This document shows positions 43,771 to 56,028 of a stretch of DNA of 64,000 bases, in pieces. This DNA is from Crossaster papposus (taxonomy: Eukaryota; Echinodermata; Asteroidea; Velatida; Solasteridae), in NCBI GenBank assembly GCA_037893245.1, contig JBAIAA010000025.1:2604001-2668000 (forward strand), in the 5' to 3' direction. The number at the start of each line of letters is the position of its first letter. Position 1 is the first letter of the stretch. A program made the position numbers and the translations under genes. The notes below the pieces were generated by a model. It was given only the letters and a program-made list of their open reading frames with translations, made no database searches and was not told where the DNA came from.

Positions 43771-44578
43771 TAAATTACCAATGACAAGAGAATACCGTTG
43801 TCCCAGCTAGTTTGAACAGTTTTACTAGATTTGACACTCGATGGCTTTAATTATCCTAATTGAAGATGTTTAATTGAAGTTGGCTAGGAGACTGAGAGAT
43901 TCCAACAGCTTGGTATGGTGACTGGAAGCGGGGCAGCTTTTAATTTGAATAGGGACTGGAGAACTTGTGGTAGACTTGCAAGGGATTTGTGATGGACTAG
44001 ACTATATGCTTGGGTGATTCCACAACAGAATTGATTAAAATCGATTCCAAACTCGTAATCAGAATCGTGATTACACTTTTTCCGAGGAATCGATTCTCTG
44101 ATGTAGCCAATTACAGTTCTGCGAGCAGCAATTCCTGTATTTGTGCAATGATTTTAAAGACTGACCAACTCCAACACAACTTCAAAGAACGTCTGATTCT
44201 TTAATGAAACGTATCCTAAAAAGTTTAAAAAGCACGCAGTGCATCAAGCTGATAGCACAATAAAAAAGCCTCTTTTTGTTTTAATGTGAGCTATTTTATT
44301 TGTGGAATACAAAGGCAGCCGGCGCCACACTCTTTTCCTTGTGACCCGCCTGTCGCAAGATGCAATTTTCAGTCGTCTTTTGTTGATAGTGCCGCAAAGG
44401 TACGGGTCTGGTTACTTCTGATGACATCTTTATAAAAAACTGAGGTTCTTTTATGTTTGGTTTTTGTTTATGTTCGAAATCGATTCCGAGTGAAATCACG
44501 ATTCCCAGACTGAATTACAATTGATTCAAAAATTGCTGGATTTGCCACATCCCTGTCCAAGTGAGGCTTCTAACCCAC

Positions 44579-44763
44579 CTGGTGTTGCTGCTGCAGTTTC
44601 TCTTCCCTCTCGGCCAGGTTGGCGGCTGACAGCGAGCCCGAGTTGGACACCAGCTCTAGGAACTCCTTCTGCTGAGCCTCAATCAGGGCGTCACGCAGAG
44701 CTCGGCCATCTTGGATCGGGCGTTGGCGACATCTGCCTCCTTCTCCCGATCCATTTGATCCTC
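44579..44763 (-). pseudogene. Coiled-coil gene exon, one-base deletion
   Basis: 185 bp, one short of a whole number of codons. The 5' part reads EDQMDREKEADVANARSKMA; after about 44710 the coiled coil continues only in another frame (RDALIEAQQKEFLELVSNSG, LAEREEKLQQQHQ). Borders TTCTATTCAG and GTGGGT are good. Confidence 0.78.
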
Positions 44764-44842
44764 CTGAATAGAACACCACCATTGAACACAAACAATATTA
44801 GAGAACATGCGTGGATTGGCTGGTGCGGGGGTAGACTTGGTG

Positions 44843-44932
44843 CCAAGTCGGTAATAGCGGTCCACTCGGTATATACAGGGGGGAGGTTGCGGTTGCCTCG
44901 TTCCCAATTTCGAAGTTAAATTACCGACTTGG
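44843..44932. repeat. Small inverted-repeat element
   Basis: CCAAGTCGGTAAT at 44843 and ATTACCGACTTGG at 44920-44932 are perfect inverted 13-mers around 64 bp. Confidence 0.6.
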
Positions 44933-44934
44933 AC

Positions 44935-46850
44935 AATTCGTTTTCAGTTTTGTACACAACCTATGACAATCGCTAGCGAATTCTATGCGAGCACTCTGAT
45001 TGGTTCAGATTCCAGAGGGATACAAATTTATGAGCAGTTTTATACAGCATGTATATATCCTACGCTGCTTCGCGTATTGTACTGGTACCCGGTACCACTG
45101 ATCTCTACAAACTGAATAATTCGAGCGTACATTAATAGGATAGAGAGCCGTGAAACTTGTATTGCCTTCGCATTCGCAAGTTTGTGCATGCGTACCGTAG
45201 ACCGTCGAGAGTGACACAGTGGCAGCAGCGATGGTGGGTAAAATTGCATTAAAATCCTTTGTAAATAATTAAATTTATTATATAAACTCGCAGACTGTAC
45301 GATCAGTGAACTATCCATGTAGAAAATGTCAGAACTACGGTTTTAAGTGAGATTTAGGAGAACATTGCTCTAGGCAAAAATGTTATTTTTGTTTTCAGCG
45401 GGATTTGTTCATTATTGTGGTCCTTTCTGAGAGAAAAACTTGAATATTTCGAAAGAACAGTAGAATCAGTTGGTCTAGGGTACCCTTTACAAAGGATTGA
45501 ATTCCACAATACAGGTATTTTCAGATCAATGTTGTACACATTCCACGAAGACTGTCCCGTTGACTTTGGTTCATGGTGGTAATTTGTGTACACAACATAT
45601 TGTGTCATGAACTATTTGACGTGCATAAATGTAATGTACTGTAGAATTTTCCTAAAATCGCAATGGTCAGTTTTTTCTCTCACAATTCTGGAAGTGTAGA
45701 GCCACCTAATGTTGCAACATTATTCCCTTGGCATTTAATTTATACCTGTATATTTTCTTTCTTTGTACACTACAGCTAATTGGTTTACCCAAGTCCACTT
45801 CTTGCTACTGAGATGTCAGGCTGTACAGCTTATTAATACGGCTGCACAAGTCACAGGACGAACTGCTCCCATTAATATGACAGAGGGATAACAGATGACA
45901 GCGAATGTCAAAACTTATTTTGTTTAACCATTAGTAAACTACGGAAGCTTAATTGACCAACTAAATTTTCCAAGATAAGCTATCTCGGTGTTCCACATTT
46001 TTTAGATGTGCTGTAAAAATATCGCAGAACTCTGCATCTTGGCATTTCATGTTTCAACAATATAAGTACAGATAATAAAACAGTCGCAACAGTCACAAAA
46101 TTATCTTGGAAACATGGAAGTATACATAATATTCTTTTGAGCTTTCGTATAGTGAATATGTGATTCATGAAAACCGACAAGTCTGGTTAAAATTGTATTG
46201 TTAATATTCAAAGCAAATTATACAGATGTTAAAATGACATAGATTTACCCAGTCAGTGTTCTCCACAATCTATTTTAGCAGGGTAGCCTGCCCTGTGTAA
46301 ATGTTACGCTGTTCTGCCATATTCTGAACATTCTTTTTATGCCGCCCTGTTGAAATGTTATGCCGGCCTGTCAAATTTTAATTTTCACGGTTTTATACAA
46401 AACAGAAATTGTGTTGTACAAATCTTTAATATCGTGTTCATATTGTACAAATATCTAGAAACACTCACAATTCGAAGTTAAAGCCGTACAGGGTGTCCTA
46501 TCAAAATTTGGCCTGTGAAGAACGCTGCCAAATGTATCTTTGCATAGTATGAACAATTATTATTCTAAAATGACATCGCAAGTTTTTATTTTGGTTTTAA
46601 ATTCATAGAAAGTCGGGGGCTAATTTTGTTTTCGTTTTATTATTTTGGTTTTATAACATCAGTAAACAATGCATATTATGTAAGAATAAGAATATTAATA
46701 CTATGGCAGTAGTTATTACATGTTATCTGCAGTGTATCAATGCCAAATAAAAGCAAGCAAAATTTAATCCATTGTGTGACTTGTATGTCATTAGTTACAT
46801 GTGTGATTGGTATTTTTAATTGTGATTTATTTCAAGTTTCTCAAGTTCAT
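44935..46850. other. Intron, no recognised gene
   Basis: AT-rich sequence. Degenerate GCC(G/C)CCTGTTGAAATGTTA-type words occur near 46270-46380. No exon with borders was found. Confidence 0.4.
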
Positions 46851-46851
46851 A

Positions 46852-46906
46852 GTTTGAGCCATAGAGCTGTATCTTTATTATACAGCTCTATGGTTTAAGC
46901 TCAAAC
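46852..46906. repeat. Short palindrome
   Basis: GTTTGAGCCATAGAGCTGTA pairs with TACAGCTCTATGG and GCTCAAAC with a small asymmetry (TTTAA) near the right end. Confidence 0.75.
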
Positions 46907-46909
46907 CAC

Positions 46910-47855
46910 ATAATTTATTTTTTCTGTCCACTTGTCCAGCAAGAATTGTTGGGACCCTGGTTAAACATTAGGTTGATTCCAAATCTGGACACTGTCCCCA
47001 CGAACAAACCAATTAATGTGCCAAATACATTTTCCTAAAACACAGACATTTTCCCTTTTTAATTTTATCATAAAACTTGCACTTTTTATTGTCTGGATAT
47101 AAAATTAAATCAACATTTTCAAAAATGTTCTTAATCAAAAAAATCTTGTTTTTCTATGGTTTGTGCATAAGATTATGATGTCCCCTGGAATTCTTTCCCC
47201 CCAAAAAAACTTTTCTAAAATTTTTTTTTGAACATCTTGTAAATACGTGCACTGCATTGCATCGTCTCACACAAATGTCTTGTATCTTTTCCCGAAAATA
47301 GGTCTACCTAACATTCAAACTTGGCGTATACATGTCATTCTGGGGTGTTTTTATGTTTAACTTAATTTTCCTGATCAAACTGGATTGTTTTTGTGATATT
47401 AAATTCGTTTTCTCGGTCGTGCGCTATACGAACATGTGTACGCCTGCAGTGTTTTTAAACCACCTTTACAGATCTCGTACAACACATGCGGTTAAAAGAG
47501 GTGTTTAGCTACTATTCTTTTTCTACGTAGATCATTCTCATTACTTCAAGGGTTCGTACTTTGTATTGTGTAACATTACAAAAGTAATAATAGAGCATAC
47601 ACAACTCAAATAAATCAAGTGTATCACAATGATATATTTTATTGCAACACGCAATTGACCTAGCTGAGTGTGTTGGTCGTTAAACATCGCCAGATCTAGA
47701 AACATGTTCCTAAAGTATTGAGAAGAACTCCCCATATAACGGAATGGATGAGTCTTCATTTGCATACCAGTGCGCCATTGGATCTCACCGCAGAAATACA
47801 ATGCATATGTGTTGCGCTGCACGCATATATGAATAACGGTGCGAGAACGTATTAA
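46910..47855. other. Intron, no recognised gene
   Basis: AT-rich; no splice-bordered ORF or repeat family identified. Confidence 0.4.
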
Positions 47856-47856
47856 T

Positions 47857-47953
47857 CAAGTCGTTAGATATGGCACGTTACTAGTCTTAAACCAGCCGTG
47901 CCGATAAACTTCGACTGAAATACACGGATTAAACCCGACTATCTAACGACTTG
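47857..47953. mobile_element. 97-bp MITE-like element, 14-bp perfect TIR
   Basis: CAAGTCGTTAGATA at the left and TATCTAACGACTTG at the right. The inner GTCTTAAACCAGCCGTG / CACGGATTAAACCCGAC also pair in part. Confidence 0.65.
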
Positions 47954-48621
47954 TCATCAAGTCTATTGCGGGGGTTACTTAAAATTAGCAAACACAGGTA
48001 CAGCAGACATTACAATATTGCATCCATGACCCAAGTTTGATTGCAATTGGACTTCAACTTTGCATATATTTGAGGCGTTATGGCAAAATGGGACGTAACC
48101 TGGAACAGACTCAAAACAGCCCAAAACTGAAATGACAATTTTTTAATATTTTTTTCAAATTTATTTTTATTTGTAATTCTTGATATGTCTACTACACATG
48201 TTTTAAAGTTATAGTATAAAATATGTTGAATAAAAATGTTTTTAATGAAAAACGATTGGCATTTTTCTTGAATAAACAAATTGAACATCTGTGGGCCTTT
48301 TCCTCATTTGTTTTTACTGTTTGTCGTGTCCATCAATGCAAACAGGCATAACACGTCACACGAATGTCCGATTGAAGTCCAACAAAGTACTTTTTTTCAA
48401 CACTTGCAGACCCTCATTTTGGCATCTGCCCAGTTTTGTTCCTTTCTGTCAAAATGCCCCACATGTAAGACCAATTTTTCAAAGATTTTAACCGGAATGA
48501 CACATACAGACTACAGACAGATGGACTATGGACGGACGGACAGCCCAGACAAAAACCAGTCTGTTGCAAATAAACTGACATAAGACATGTAAGAGAACAA
48601 CAGACAGACAGACAGACGAAC

Positions 48622-48741
48622 CTATTGGACTTGCTCCTTTATGTGGCGTTGCCGTAGCACCCGATAGATGATGTTTTCAGCTTTCCTGTTCTCCTCGTCT
48701 TCTAGTGATTCCACCAGCGCTTGATGTTCTGCCCGCTTTAA
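48622..48741 (-). pseudogene. Coiled-coil gene exon with TAG at the donor
   Basis: 120 bp; LKRAEHQALVESLEDEENRK, AENIIYRVLRQRHIKEQVQ and then TAG as the last codon before the donor GTTCGT. The exon length is a whole number of codons, so the TAG most likely replaced a sense codon. Confidence 0.72.
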
Positions 48742-48924
48742 CTGTAAACAACACAACGAGAAAATCTTAACTTCTAGAGACGCATCTTTGGAAATGTCCA
48801 TTAGTAGATGGTTTGCGCGCATTTTGAAAAAAAAATGAATTTTCGCGGAATAAATAAAATTTATCAGGCTTAAACTTCCAACAGGTTTAAAGTTGACAAG
48901 CGTTTTTCTATAGATTTTGCAAAA

Positions 48925-50015
48925 CTGACAAATAGTATACTATGCCTTGAATGCTTTTGGTCTAGAAAGCCCGTAATGCGTGTAGTGCCCGTAATGCATG
49001 TGTAGTGCCCGTAATGCGTGTATAGTACCCGAATGCAGAACTGACAAATGGTATACTATGCCTTGAATGCTTTTGGTCTAGAGAGCGCGTAATGCGTGTA
49101 TAGTACTCGAATGCAGAACTGACAAATGGTATACTATGCCTTAAATGCTTTTGGTCTAGAGCAGGGGGGGGCGGAGGGGGGGCCCTTCGAGACTGTGATT
49201 GCGCAACGCTGACGTACCGTCCATTCTCAAAATAGGGGGGAACAATTTTCTCACGCGAAAAATAAAGAGTTTTTGGCATCCAATCTTAACATCTTGTCTT
49301 TTGTAGTTGTAAAAGGTTGTTATTTATATTAATTTTTATCATCCAATGACAAAAATTGTATTGAAAATAAAAAAAAGCAGTCGAAAAAATTAAGCGTTGA
49401 CGTACCGTTGATGCACGTAGAGATTGTGCACAAATACTAAAACGACGTTGACAAATACCTCCCCTAAAAAGGGCAATAATAATCGATAAATTGTGAAAAA
49501 TCGTGCTTCGAACCCACTCACTTTTTTCCATGGATACGTTTAAAAAGGATGTAGCAGTGATATACTTAATTTAAAAAAAAATCTGCCTGTGAACCCCTTG
49601 CGTTTTATCGTGTTGTTTTCTAACGAAAATGGCAGAAAATGACATCGCCCCAAAACAAATTCGTGTAGATCGTGCCTGTGTACCTGGCTTTGCGGACGTT
49701 ATATGAATCACTGAATTCGGAGAGCGAGCGCGGAGCAAATTTGTACGTGTTTCAACGGTGCGCTTCGCGGTAGCGATCTATACGTATTTACTGTGTGAGA
49801 TGTGTGGCTCATGAGCGTGGAAGAACGAATGAGATACATTTCAACGTTGGTGGCGCACTTTGTTGGGCCCCCCTCCCCCCCCCCCCCCGGTCTAGAGAGC
49901 GCGTAATGCGTGTATAGTACCCGAATGCAGAACTGACAAATGGTTACTATGCCTTGAATGTTTTTGGTCTAGATAGCGCGTAATGCGTGCATAGTACCCG
50001 AGTGCAGAACTGGTC
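48925..50015. repeat. 78-bp tandem repeat, about five units, split by a hAT-like element
   Basis: GAATGCAGAACTGACAAATG starts at 49031, 49109 and 49923, with a variant at 50000. GGTCTAGAGAGCGCGTAATG marks each unit. The first units (48960-49030) contain extra CCCGTAATGCGTGTAGTG subrepeats. Confidence 0.85.
49162..49888. mobile_element. Non-autonomous hAT-like element with G/C-rich termini
   Basis: The left end CAGGGGGGGGCGGAGGGGGG and the right end of long C runs (GGGCCCCCCTCCC) are inverted. The sequence GGTCTAGAG is duplicated on both flanks (49153-49161, 49889-49897). CAGGG-type ends and an 8-9-bp duplication with a TCTAGA core fit hAT. There is no transposase. Confidence 0.8.
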
Positions 50016-50774
50016 CAATCGTCATAAATCACTTCATGGTTAGGTTGTTGTCTTTGTCCATGAGGTTTATGCAGTCTACATGTTCAACAAGTGATCCTCG
50101 TATTGCTTGTGGCGTTATTTAGTCCTGCAATCGATACATATTATATGTTTTGTGTTCTTAAAAAAAGTAAAATTATACAGTTTATTGTTTTAAGACGACC
50201 CCAAATGACCTCTAGATAACTCTTGACCTCCAATTTCGAAAGAGTGCAATGAACCCCCATCCAAGTTGCATGAAAATCCATAAAATTCATCACAGAAAAA
50301 TTTGAAGCATATTTGAACAATGGCCTCCAATTACCCCGACATGATTTTTGACATCCGTAAACCGATGAAGAATTGTATCCTTCACCCAAGGGTCACTGCA
50401 TCCAAGTTTCATCAAAATCCATGAAAGCATGTTGATCTGATCATACGGTCATACAGAGATACGGTCTTACAGAGTTTAGCACTTTGTTTAGGCGACACAC
50501 AATTGGACAAGAGAAGGCGTTGTCTTAATCGAGCAGGGGCCAAATTCATGGAGCTGCTTAGCACACAAATTTGCTAAGTGTAAAGGAAGTTTGCTCAGTA
50601 AAAAAAGGTTACCAGCCAAAATTCCATGTGCTTTTCATGCTAAGCCAAAACAAATCCAACTGAATATCAGTCACAAACAACATACATCCCTTGAAATCTT
50701 GGTCGGTAACACTGTTTTTGCTAAAGAAAAATGCTCATGCTAAGCAGCTCCATGAAACAGGTCCCTGGTCCCAC
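50016..50774. other. Intron, no recognised gene
   Basis: Contains GTCATACAGAGATACGGTC-like sequence near 50445 and an AAATTTGCTAAGTGTAAAGG stretch; no repeat or exon assigned. Confidence 0.35.
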
Positions 50775-50954
50775 CTGTTTAATGTTGAGCTGCTCTCTCT
50801 CAGCTCTCTGATCCAATATTTTCTTGGACATTTCGGCTTGGTTCTTCTGCTGTAGTCACTCCTTGTGCTGCTGTCGTTTCTCCGCGATGCGATCGGCCAG
50901 GGCCGCCTTCTGCCGGCCCTTCTCCAAATCCATGTTCTGAAATAGCTTCTCCAT
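50775..50954 (-). pseudogene. Coiled-coil gene exon with internal TGA
   Basis: 180 bp, phase 0; MEKLFQNMDLEKGRQKAALA, DRIAEKRQQHKE, TGA (50858-50856), then LQQKNQAEMSKKILDQRAER and EQLNIKQ. The coiled coil is in register on both sides of the stop. Confidence 0.82.
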
Positions 50955-51250
50955 CTGCAAACAAAATAATGTTTTTTTGCCTCATTGATGCTGTGGATCA
51001 CTTCCTGGGGTACCTAGAAGGGATCCTAACTGTATGCCCAATGTCCGCTAGAAGTGTGTTAAATGTAGGAGGAAACTAGGTTAAGAAATAGATGCGTTTG
51101 ATTTTCAAAAAATGTACCTCTTCTACCTCGAGGCCACAAAACATTATCAATCACCTCTCATACTCGCACTGCATAAGCACAAACAATTAGCCACCGTGGC
51201 CAGTCAGTCAATAAACCAAACTTGGACACGACACAATTAAGATGCTCATA

Positions 51251-51659
51251 TGTGACCTGCTCTGTGAAAATGAGTCAGATGTCGCACAGCGCACTTACGA
51301 GATTTGGGTGGTTGAACGCGGAGAGGGGGGTTTTCGTAAGAAAATTTGATATTCCTATTTTATGATTTTCACCTTGGTCAGGATCTATATTTTCAATTTC
51401 TTCACTAAAACGTGCTGAATTAACACAGGGTTTCTATTGCATACATCTCCTAAAGGGAAATAATTTGTTTAATGCATGAATTGTCATGAATGGGTTTTTT
51501 ATATTTCGCACAATCGTCAAAATAAAAATCGGTATATCACAAGAATGCAACATATGCTACAGACCTCCCACAAAAAGACAGTGCACTCTTTCTAATGGTA
51601 TACATAACTCTGTTTGTCAAATTGTCGACATTTGACTCATTTTCACAGAGCAGGTCACA
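51251..51659. mobile_element. MITE family C (TGTGACCTGCTC ends), TA target
   Basis: Perfect 27-bp inverted termini beginning TGTGACCTGCTCTGTGAAAA, flanked by TA on both sides, as for Tc1/mariner-type MITEs. 409 bp, no ORF. Confidence 0.85.
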
Positions 51660-51787
51660 TATATGCCAACCTGGCCAAATAAAACCTTAAGGGTCAACAT
51701 AATATTCTCCCAAACAGGATTTGTTATTAGGTTTTTCATAAAATTTCAGTTTAAATTTGAATCAAAGTGTCTGGAGAACCCCCTCAC

Positions 51788-52030
51788 ATTCTTCTCGTGC
51801 TCTTCTACCAACTCCTTGGAAGCCTCCTCTGTCAGTGTCTTGCGCTTCACCTGCATCTCCTTCTCAAACTCCAGTCCCTGGCGCGACAAGAGCGCCCTCT
51901 TCTGGTCCTCCAGCTGCTCTTCCACCGCAGCTGTCGTCGTGGCCAGCTCCTCATCCAGACTTTCTTCCGCTCGGTTCAGCTTGGCCTGCTGGGACAGATG
52001 CAGCTGGGCCTGGCGGGATTCTTGCTATTC
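51788..52030 (-). pseudogene. Coiled-coil gene exon with internal TAG
   Basis: 243 bp, phase 0. The second codon is TAG (52027-52025); otherwise QESRQAQLHLSQQAKLNRAE, DEELATTTAAVEEQLEDQKR and TLTEEASKELVEEHEKN. A G run follows upstream (52040-52055). Confidence 0.8.
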
Positions 52031-52097
52031 CTGTAGGGATTGGGGGGGGGGGGGGGAGAAAAGGGAGAAAACAGGCAATCAGAAGTGAGATGGTACA

Positions 52098-52460
52098 TTA
52101 TGTGACCTGCTTCGCAAACAAAGTAAAAATAGGTTATATACGTGGTTGAAAACCCCACAATGTCAGCATTTGATATATACATGTGTATAGAGCTCATTAG
52201 CCCCTCCTGTTTCAGAAATATGACTCGTTTGCAAATTGATTACTATCTTCAAGTTCAAAATACACAACTGAGAAAACAGGCTTTGAAATAGCTGGCTCTG
52301 TTGTAAACCAACAGAACGATGCACACAAAATGGGCGGTTTTTTAAACTTTATATCAAAATCAACATTTCTGTGAATGAAACCTGAAACAGTAGATATTCA
52401 AAGACTTTTACAAAATATTCACTCTCTCAACATTGAGCGGGTTATTACATGTGGAGCCAC
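52098..52460. mobile_element. Interspersed repeat related to MITE family C
   Basis: Starts TGTGACCTGCTTCGCAAAC. The body (TAGCCCCTCCTGTT, GAGAAAACAGGCTTTGAAAT, GATGCACACAAAATGGKCGG, CTCTCAACATTGAG) is shared with 62700-63100. Confidence 0.75.
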
Positions 52461-52577
52461 ATTTTTGTTTGGGGTCGCACAAGATAAGTTGTATTTTTTG
52501 TACAAAAATAAAACCTGTTCAGACTTTCTTAACAATCGTTAATTTAAAATCAAGCTTTATTCAATTGGAAATCTCAC

Positions 52578-52673
52578 CAGCAGTTTCTTTCTCTCCTCCA
52601 GCGCCTCGTCGGCCATGACATTGCTGTTGACTGTATCAATGACAAAAGCACCCTCGTTCGTGCCCTTCAACAC
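52578..52673 (-). CDS. Coiled-coil gene exon
   Basis: 96 bp, phase 0; VLKGTNEGAFVIDTVNSNVM then ADEALEERKKLL; acceptor CCTTTTAG and donor GTGAGA. Intact. Confidence 0.78.
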
Positions 52674-52829
52674 CTAAAAGGATCACAAAAAAACAAATGG
52701 AAGTATGTCAGTTTGTTGTTTTATAATAGTTAAAAATTATATAACTGGGGAAGAAAAATTGATTGGACAGAGGATTTGGGTTTGCTTCAACATGGCATCT
52801 TGCATGGTAGTAAACAAAAAATAAATGTT

Positions 52830-53160
52830 TGTGAGTGCAATGGCAAGAATAATTGTATGAGGTGACAGAGGGAATGTTCCACTACATGAGGCAAAGCTGA
52901 GTGGAATGGTTCATTCCATCTGTCACCAAATGAAATTATTCTTTCTATCGCATGAACGTGAAACATTAGTTGTTGCTTTTTACAAGGCCTGAATACATCA
53001 TTGCCATCTGATTGGTCAGAGAGCAACCAATGATGTGACCACACAATGGAAGCTCTATTCACCGTTTTTGCCGGGCGGTAACGCCTAACATTGGGACAAA
53101 TTATTAAATGCACGTGATCAACGATCCACCAATCAGATGAGGGGGGTTCATATTCAGATG
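52830..53160. repeat. Palindrome-bearing repeat, copy 1
   Basis: GGCAAGAATAATTGTATGAGGTGACAG-like start pairs with TCTGTCACCAAATGAAATTATTC around 52890-52900. A second copy of the same hairpin lies at 53436-53555. Confidence 0.65.
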
Positions 53161-53176
53161 TTGTATAATACACAAA

Positions 53177-53424
53177 TGTGACCCGCTCCATCGTAATCAG
53201 GAATAAGTGGCTGGGGCCGTTTTACGCAATCGGCCGTTGAAGTGAACGCATGGATGAAAATCGTGACCAAGTCGTTTTTCATCAGACCATAACTCGTTAA
53301 CCTAAGAAGATACACACTTGTGATGGGTATCATTAGAAAGCTTATGAAATTCCCTTTTTCACCATGTGTATATCTCAAAAAGTCATTTCGAGACTTATTC
53401 CTGATTTTGATGGAGTGGGTCACA
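53177..53424. mobile_element. MITE family C relative (TGTGACCCGCTCC ends)
   Basis: TGTGACCCGCTCCATCGTAA at the left is mirrored by ATGGAGTGGGTCACA at the right; about 32-bp TIR (AATCAGGAATAAGT shared). It separates the two hairpin copies. Confidence 0.8.
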
Positions 53425-53435
53425 AATAATATTTC

Positions 53436-53555
53436 TTTGGAGTGCGATGGCAAGAATAATTTAATGAGGTAACAGATGCAATGTTCCATAACACGAGGCG
53501 AATGCAATATTTCATCCGTTACCACATACAATTATTATTTTCAATGCTCAAATCT
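53436..53555. repeat. Palindrome-bearing repeat, copy 2
   Basis: GGCAAGAATAATTTAATGAG and ATGCAATGTTCCATAACACG pair with ATGCAATATTTCATCCGTTA downstream. Confidence 0.6.
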
Positions 53556-53690
53556 GTAACATTGGTTAGATAGGCCAAAAGGGGCAATCATGCAATGAAA
53601 CTGTGCATTCCCACCAATCGGACAAGAGAGATTGATTCAGACGTATTGTATAAATATGATTCTTCTGTAATTATTTTTAACCAGTTTGAG

Positions 53691-54035
53691 TTCGAAAATT
53701 TAAAATGGCTGGATGACTAATAAACACGTCATGAGCAAACACGTCATGAGCAAGGCTGTCAGCGACCAACTCGCAGTGAGCAAGGCCAGAATTATCAGGG
53801 TGTGTTACCCACAGATGCTGGCATGAACCTGTCTCGGTGCGAGGTTTGTGAAAAACAATCCCGCGCCTTGTCCCAGACGATTCAGGCCGATAGTGCCAGG
53901 AAGCACACCCACGCATTTCCGGCCTTGCTCGCTGCTGAAGGAAATTTCCGAACTTGAACTTGGCGTGTTTATGCGTCATCCGTTTTGAATTTTGGGAAAA
54001 CTTTGCGTTTATATACGTCATCCGGCGCGAACTAG
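53691..54035. mobile_element. Foldback MITE family A copy
   Basis: TTAA at 53687 and 54036; the right terminus CCGGCGCGAACTAGTT matches the family end. It carries GAAGCACACCCACGCATTTC as in the 9140 copy. Confidence 0.78.
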
Positions 54036-54039
54036 TTAA

Positions 54040-55070
54040 GACAAAACAATTGGCATTTTTCAATATCACCTGTGCAAAACTCAAAACTTCAGGGTCCTTT
54101 TCTCAACGTTTTACTTTTGCGACATGTTGATAAATGCGAACTTTGACCAGCCATAACTTGTCAAGAAAATTTCAACGTCAACATCTGCCCAGTTTCGTCT
54201 CATTTTACCAGAACCCCTCACATATAAACCATCCATCTCCTCAATGCTGACATTTCACCGTTTGTCTTTTTTAGATAGATACCTGATGTAGATAAATTTT
54301 GTCAACCAATGTTTAAAAACAATCCCAGGAAATTATATTGTTGGACTCGCAAAATACATACAATATGAAACCGTTATTAAAACAATATTAAAGGGTCCTA
54401 GAAATGTGTTTTGTATTAGTTTAAATGAAAGATCATAACTAATTGAGTGATTTTCAGTTCATAAAAGTTTTATTTTGGGGTAATTAATATGAACAAAAAA
54501 AAATGAAATGCTTTGGGGGACCAGCCCTGCCCCTAGAATGGTAGCTTATTAACATGTAACATTTGCATAATTGTGACGTATGCATCATGTGCCACGCGTA
54601 TCGATGCAAAATCATTCAGTTGATGGACGACTCAAGTTATTGTCAAAAGAATTGTCAAGTGGAATATCTTCTTCAGATGTAGGACCTCATGATACTGCGG
54701 ATATTTTGTCCGATTCTGTGGAATATGCGCTCCCCGGCCCCGAACTGTCGTCTTCACTCGCCATGTCTGAACAAAATCTGCTGCGTGCGTATGCTTGTGC
54801 ATGGCATCTCGCATGTACATGTACATGTACATTGTACATCTATTTATGTACGCGAATCGCATGCTGCACGAACGCCGTGTCCAGACGTATTGTCAGGTAG
54901 CAGACTATAATTTTGTTTCTTTTTGGGGGTTGCCGAATGTTCGTCACGAACAGCGCCACCATTTGTCAGTGTTTGAACATGTTAATGAGGGGGCCAATTA
55001 CATTTACGGTGATTAACCCCAATTAATGTCATTTTATACCATTTTATCACCCCTGGGTAGGCACTCACCG
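54040..55070. other. Intron, no recognised gene
   Basis: Includes a short alternating CATGTACATGTACATGTACA tract near 54811. The overlapping frames at 54580-54910 lack motifs or splice borders and are probably chance. Confidence 0.4.
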
Positions 55071-55320
55071 CGTTAGGGGGACAGGCTCTTTTGTTTGGAA
55101 AAGACAGATCGAGTAGTGAGGACATTTTCGAGTCCCCATAGCGCGTTGGGTGTTCAGTTAAGGTAGAACAAGGTAAAATCGGGTTAGGGTATAATAAAAG
55201 AAATTGAAGAAGAGGACAAATTAGGGTGATCCTGAACATTTTTGAATTTTAGAGTGTTCTGAGTTTGAGATTAGAGAGATTTCAGTTTACACACAAACTC
55301 TATGGGTTGTCCCCATAACG
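55071..55320. mobile_element. MITE with CGTTAKGGGGACA termini
   Basis: CGTTAGGGGGACA at the left and TGTCCCCATAACG at the right are inverted with one mismatch; the interior has GGGTTAGGGTATAATA, as in the element at 23217. Confidence 0.7.
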
Positions 55321-55546
55321 ATATGTACCAAAAGAATAGTTGGTCTTGTTACTTACACACCAAGGCACATTTTAAGTTAATAAACAGCAATTCTTCACGA
55401 AAGGTCTGCGTAGAACCTTTAAATACATATGTATAGACTTAAGAAACTGTCGTATGATCATATACAATTAAAGGTTTCCCTTGATAAAAAAGCGCTCTAA
55501 AGTCTCTGCTAGTTTTGGCACAAACTGTATTTCCTCCATCTAATCT

Positions 55547-55762
55547 GTTTCTTGGTGATGTGGTCCAGCTGCTTAGCCACCGCTTCCTCGGTCATCATGT
55601 CCTCCTTGAGTCGTTTCCTGGCAGCCAGCTTGGCTAGGAGGTGCGCTCTCTGCTCCTGCCGGGCTGTGTCCATCTTGCCTTGGAGCTCCCCAACATCGTC
55701 CAGATATTTCTCTAGAATGGCGCTTGCCTCTGTCGAGCTTGTCTTCCCCGCTCAGAATCTCC
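55547..55762 (-). pseudogene. Coiled-coil gene exon, frameshifted
   Basis: The start EILSGEDKLD is in one frame; from about 55725 the coiled coil continues in another (SAILEKYLDDVGELQGKMDT, RQEQRAHLLAKLAARKRLKE, AVAKQLDHITKKQ). No clear GT donor directly follows; the nearest (GTTTGT) is 15-20 bases on. Confidence 0.7.
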
Positions 55763-55992
55763 TAATAAAGAAACGGGAAAAAGGAACCATTTGTGAGACG
55801 TTCTGGTAATGATCAGGCCAAATCAACATAAAACATGATGGATACAAATAAAAAATGCGAACTGAAACGAATCGTAACTCTCCAACCTCCGGTTCTTCAC
55901 AGAACCACACAACTCACTTAAGAGAATTACAATATGGTGTTACCGCAAACTATTTATCTTACAATATTTATGGAAAAACCAATCTAAACTGA

Positions 55993-56028
55993 CCCCGCCC
56001 CCCCCCCCCCCCCCCCCCCCCCCCCCCA
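55993..56028. repeat. Poly-C tract of over 30 bases
   Basis: A nearly pure C run broken once by G. It is the longest homopolymer in the window and a likely site of length error. Confidence 0.9.

Noticed and set aside
54580-54910. Overlapping plus-strand ORFs of 70-106 codons
   Set aside because: No domain and no splice borders; part of the sequence is an alternating CATGTA tract.
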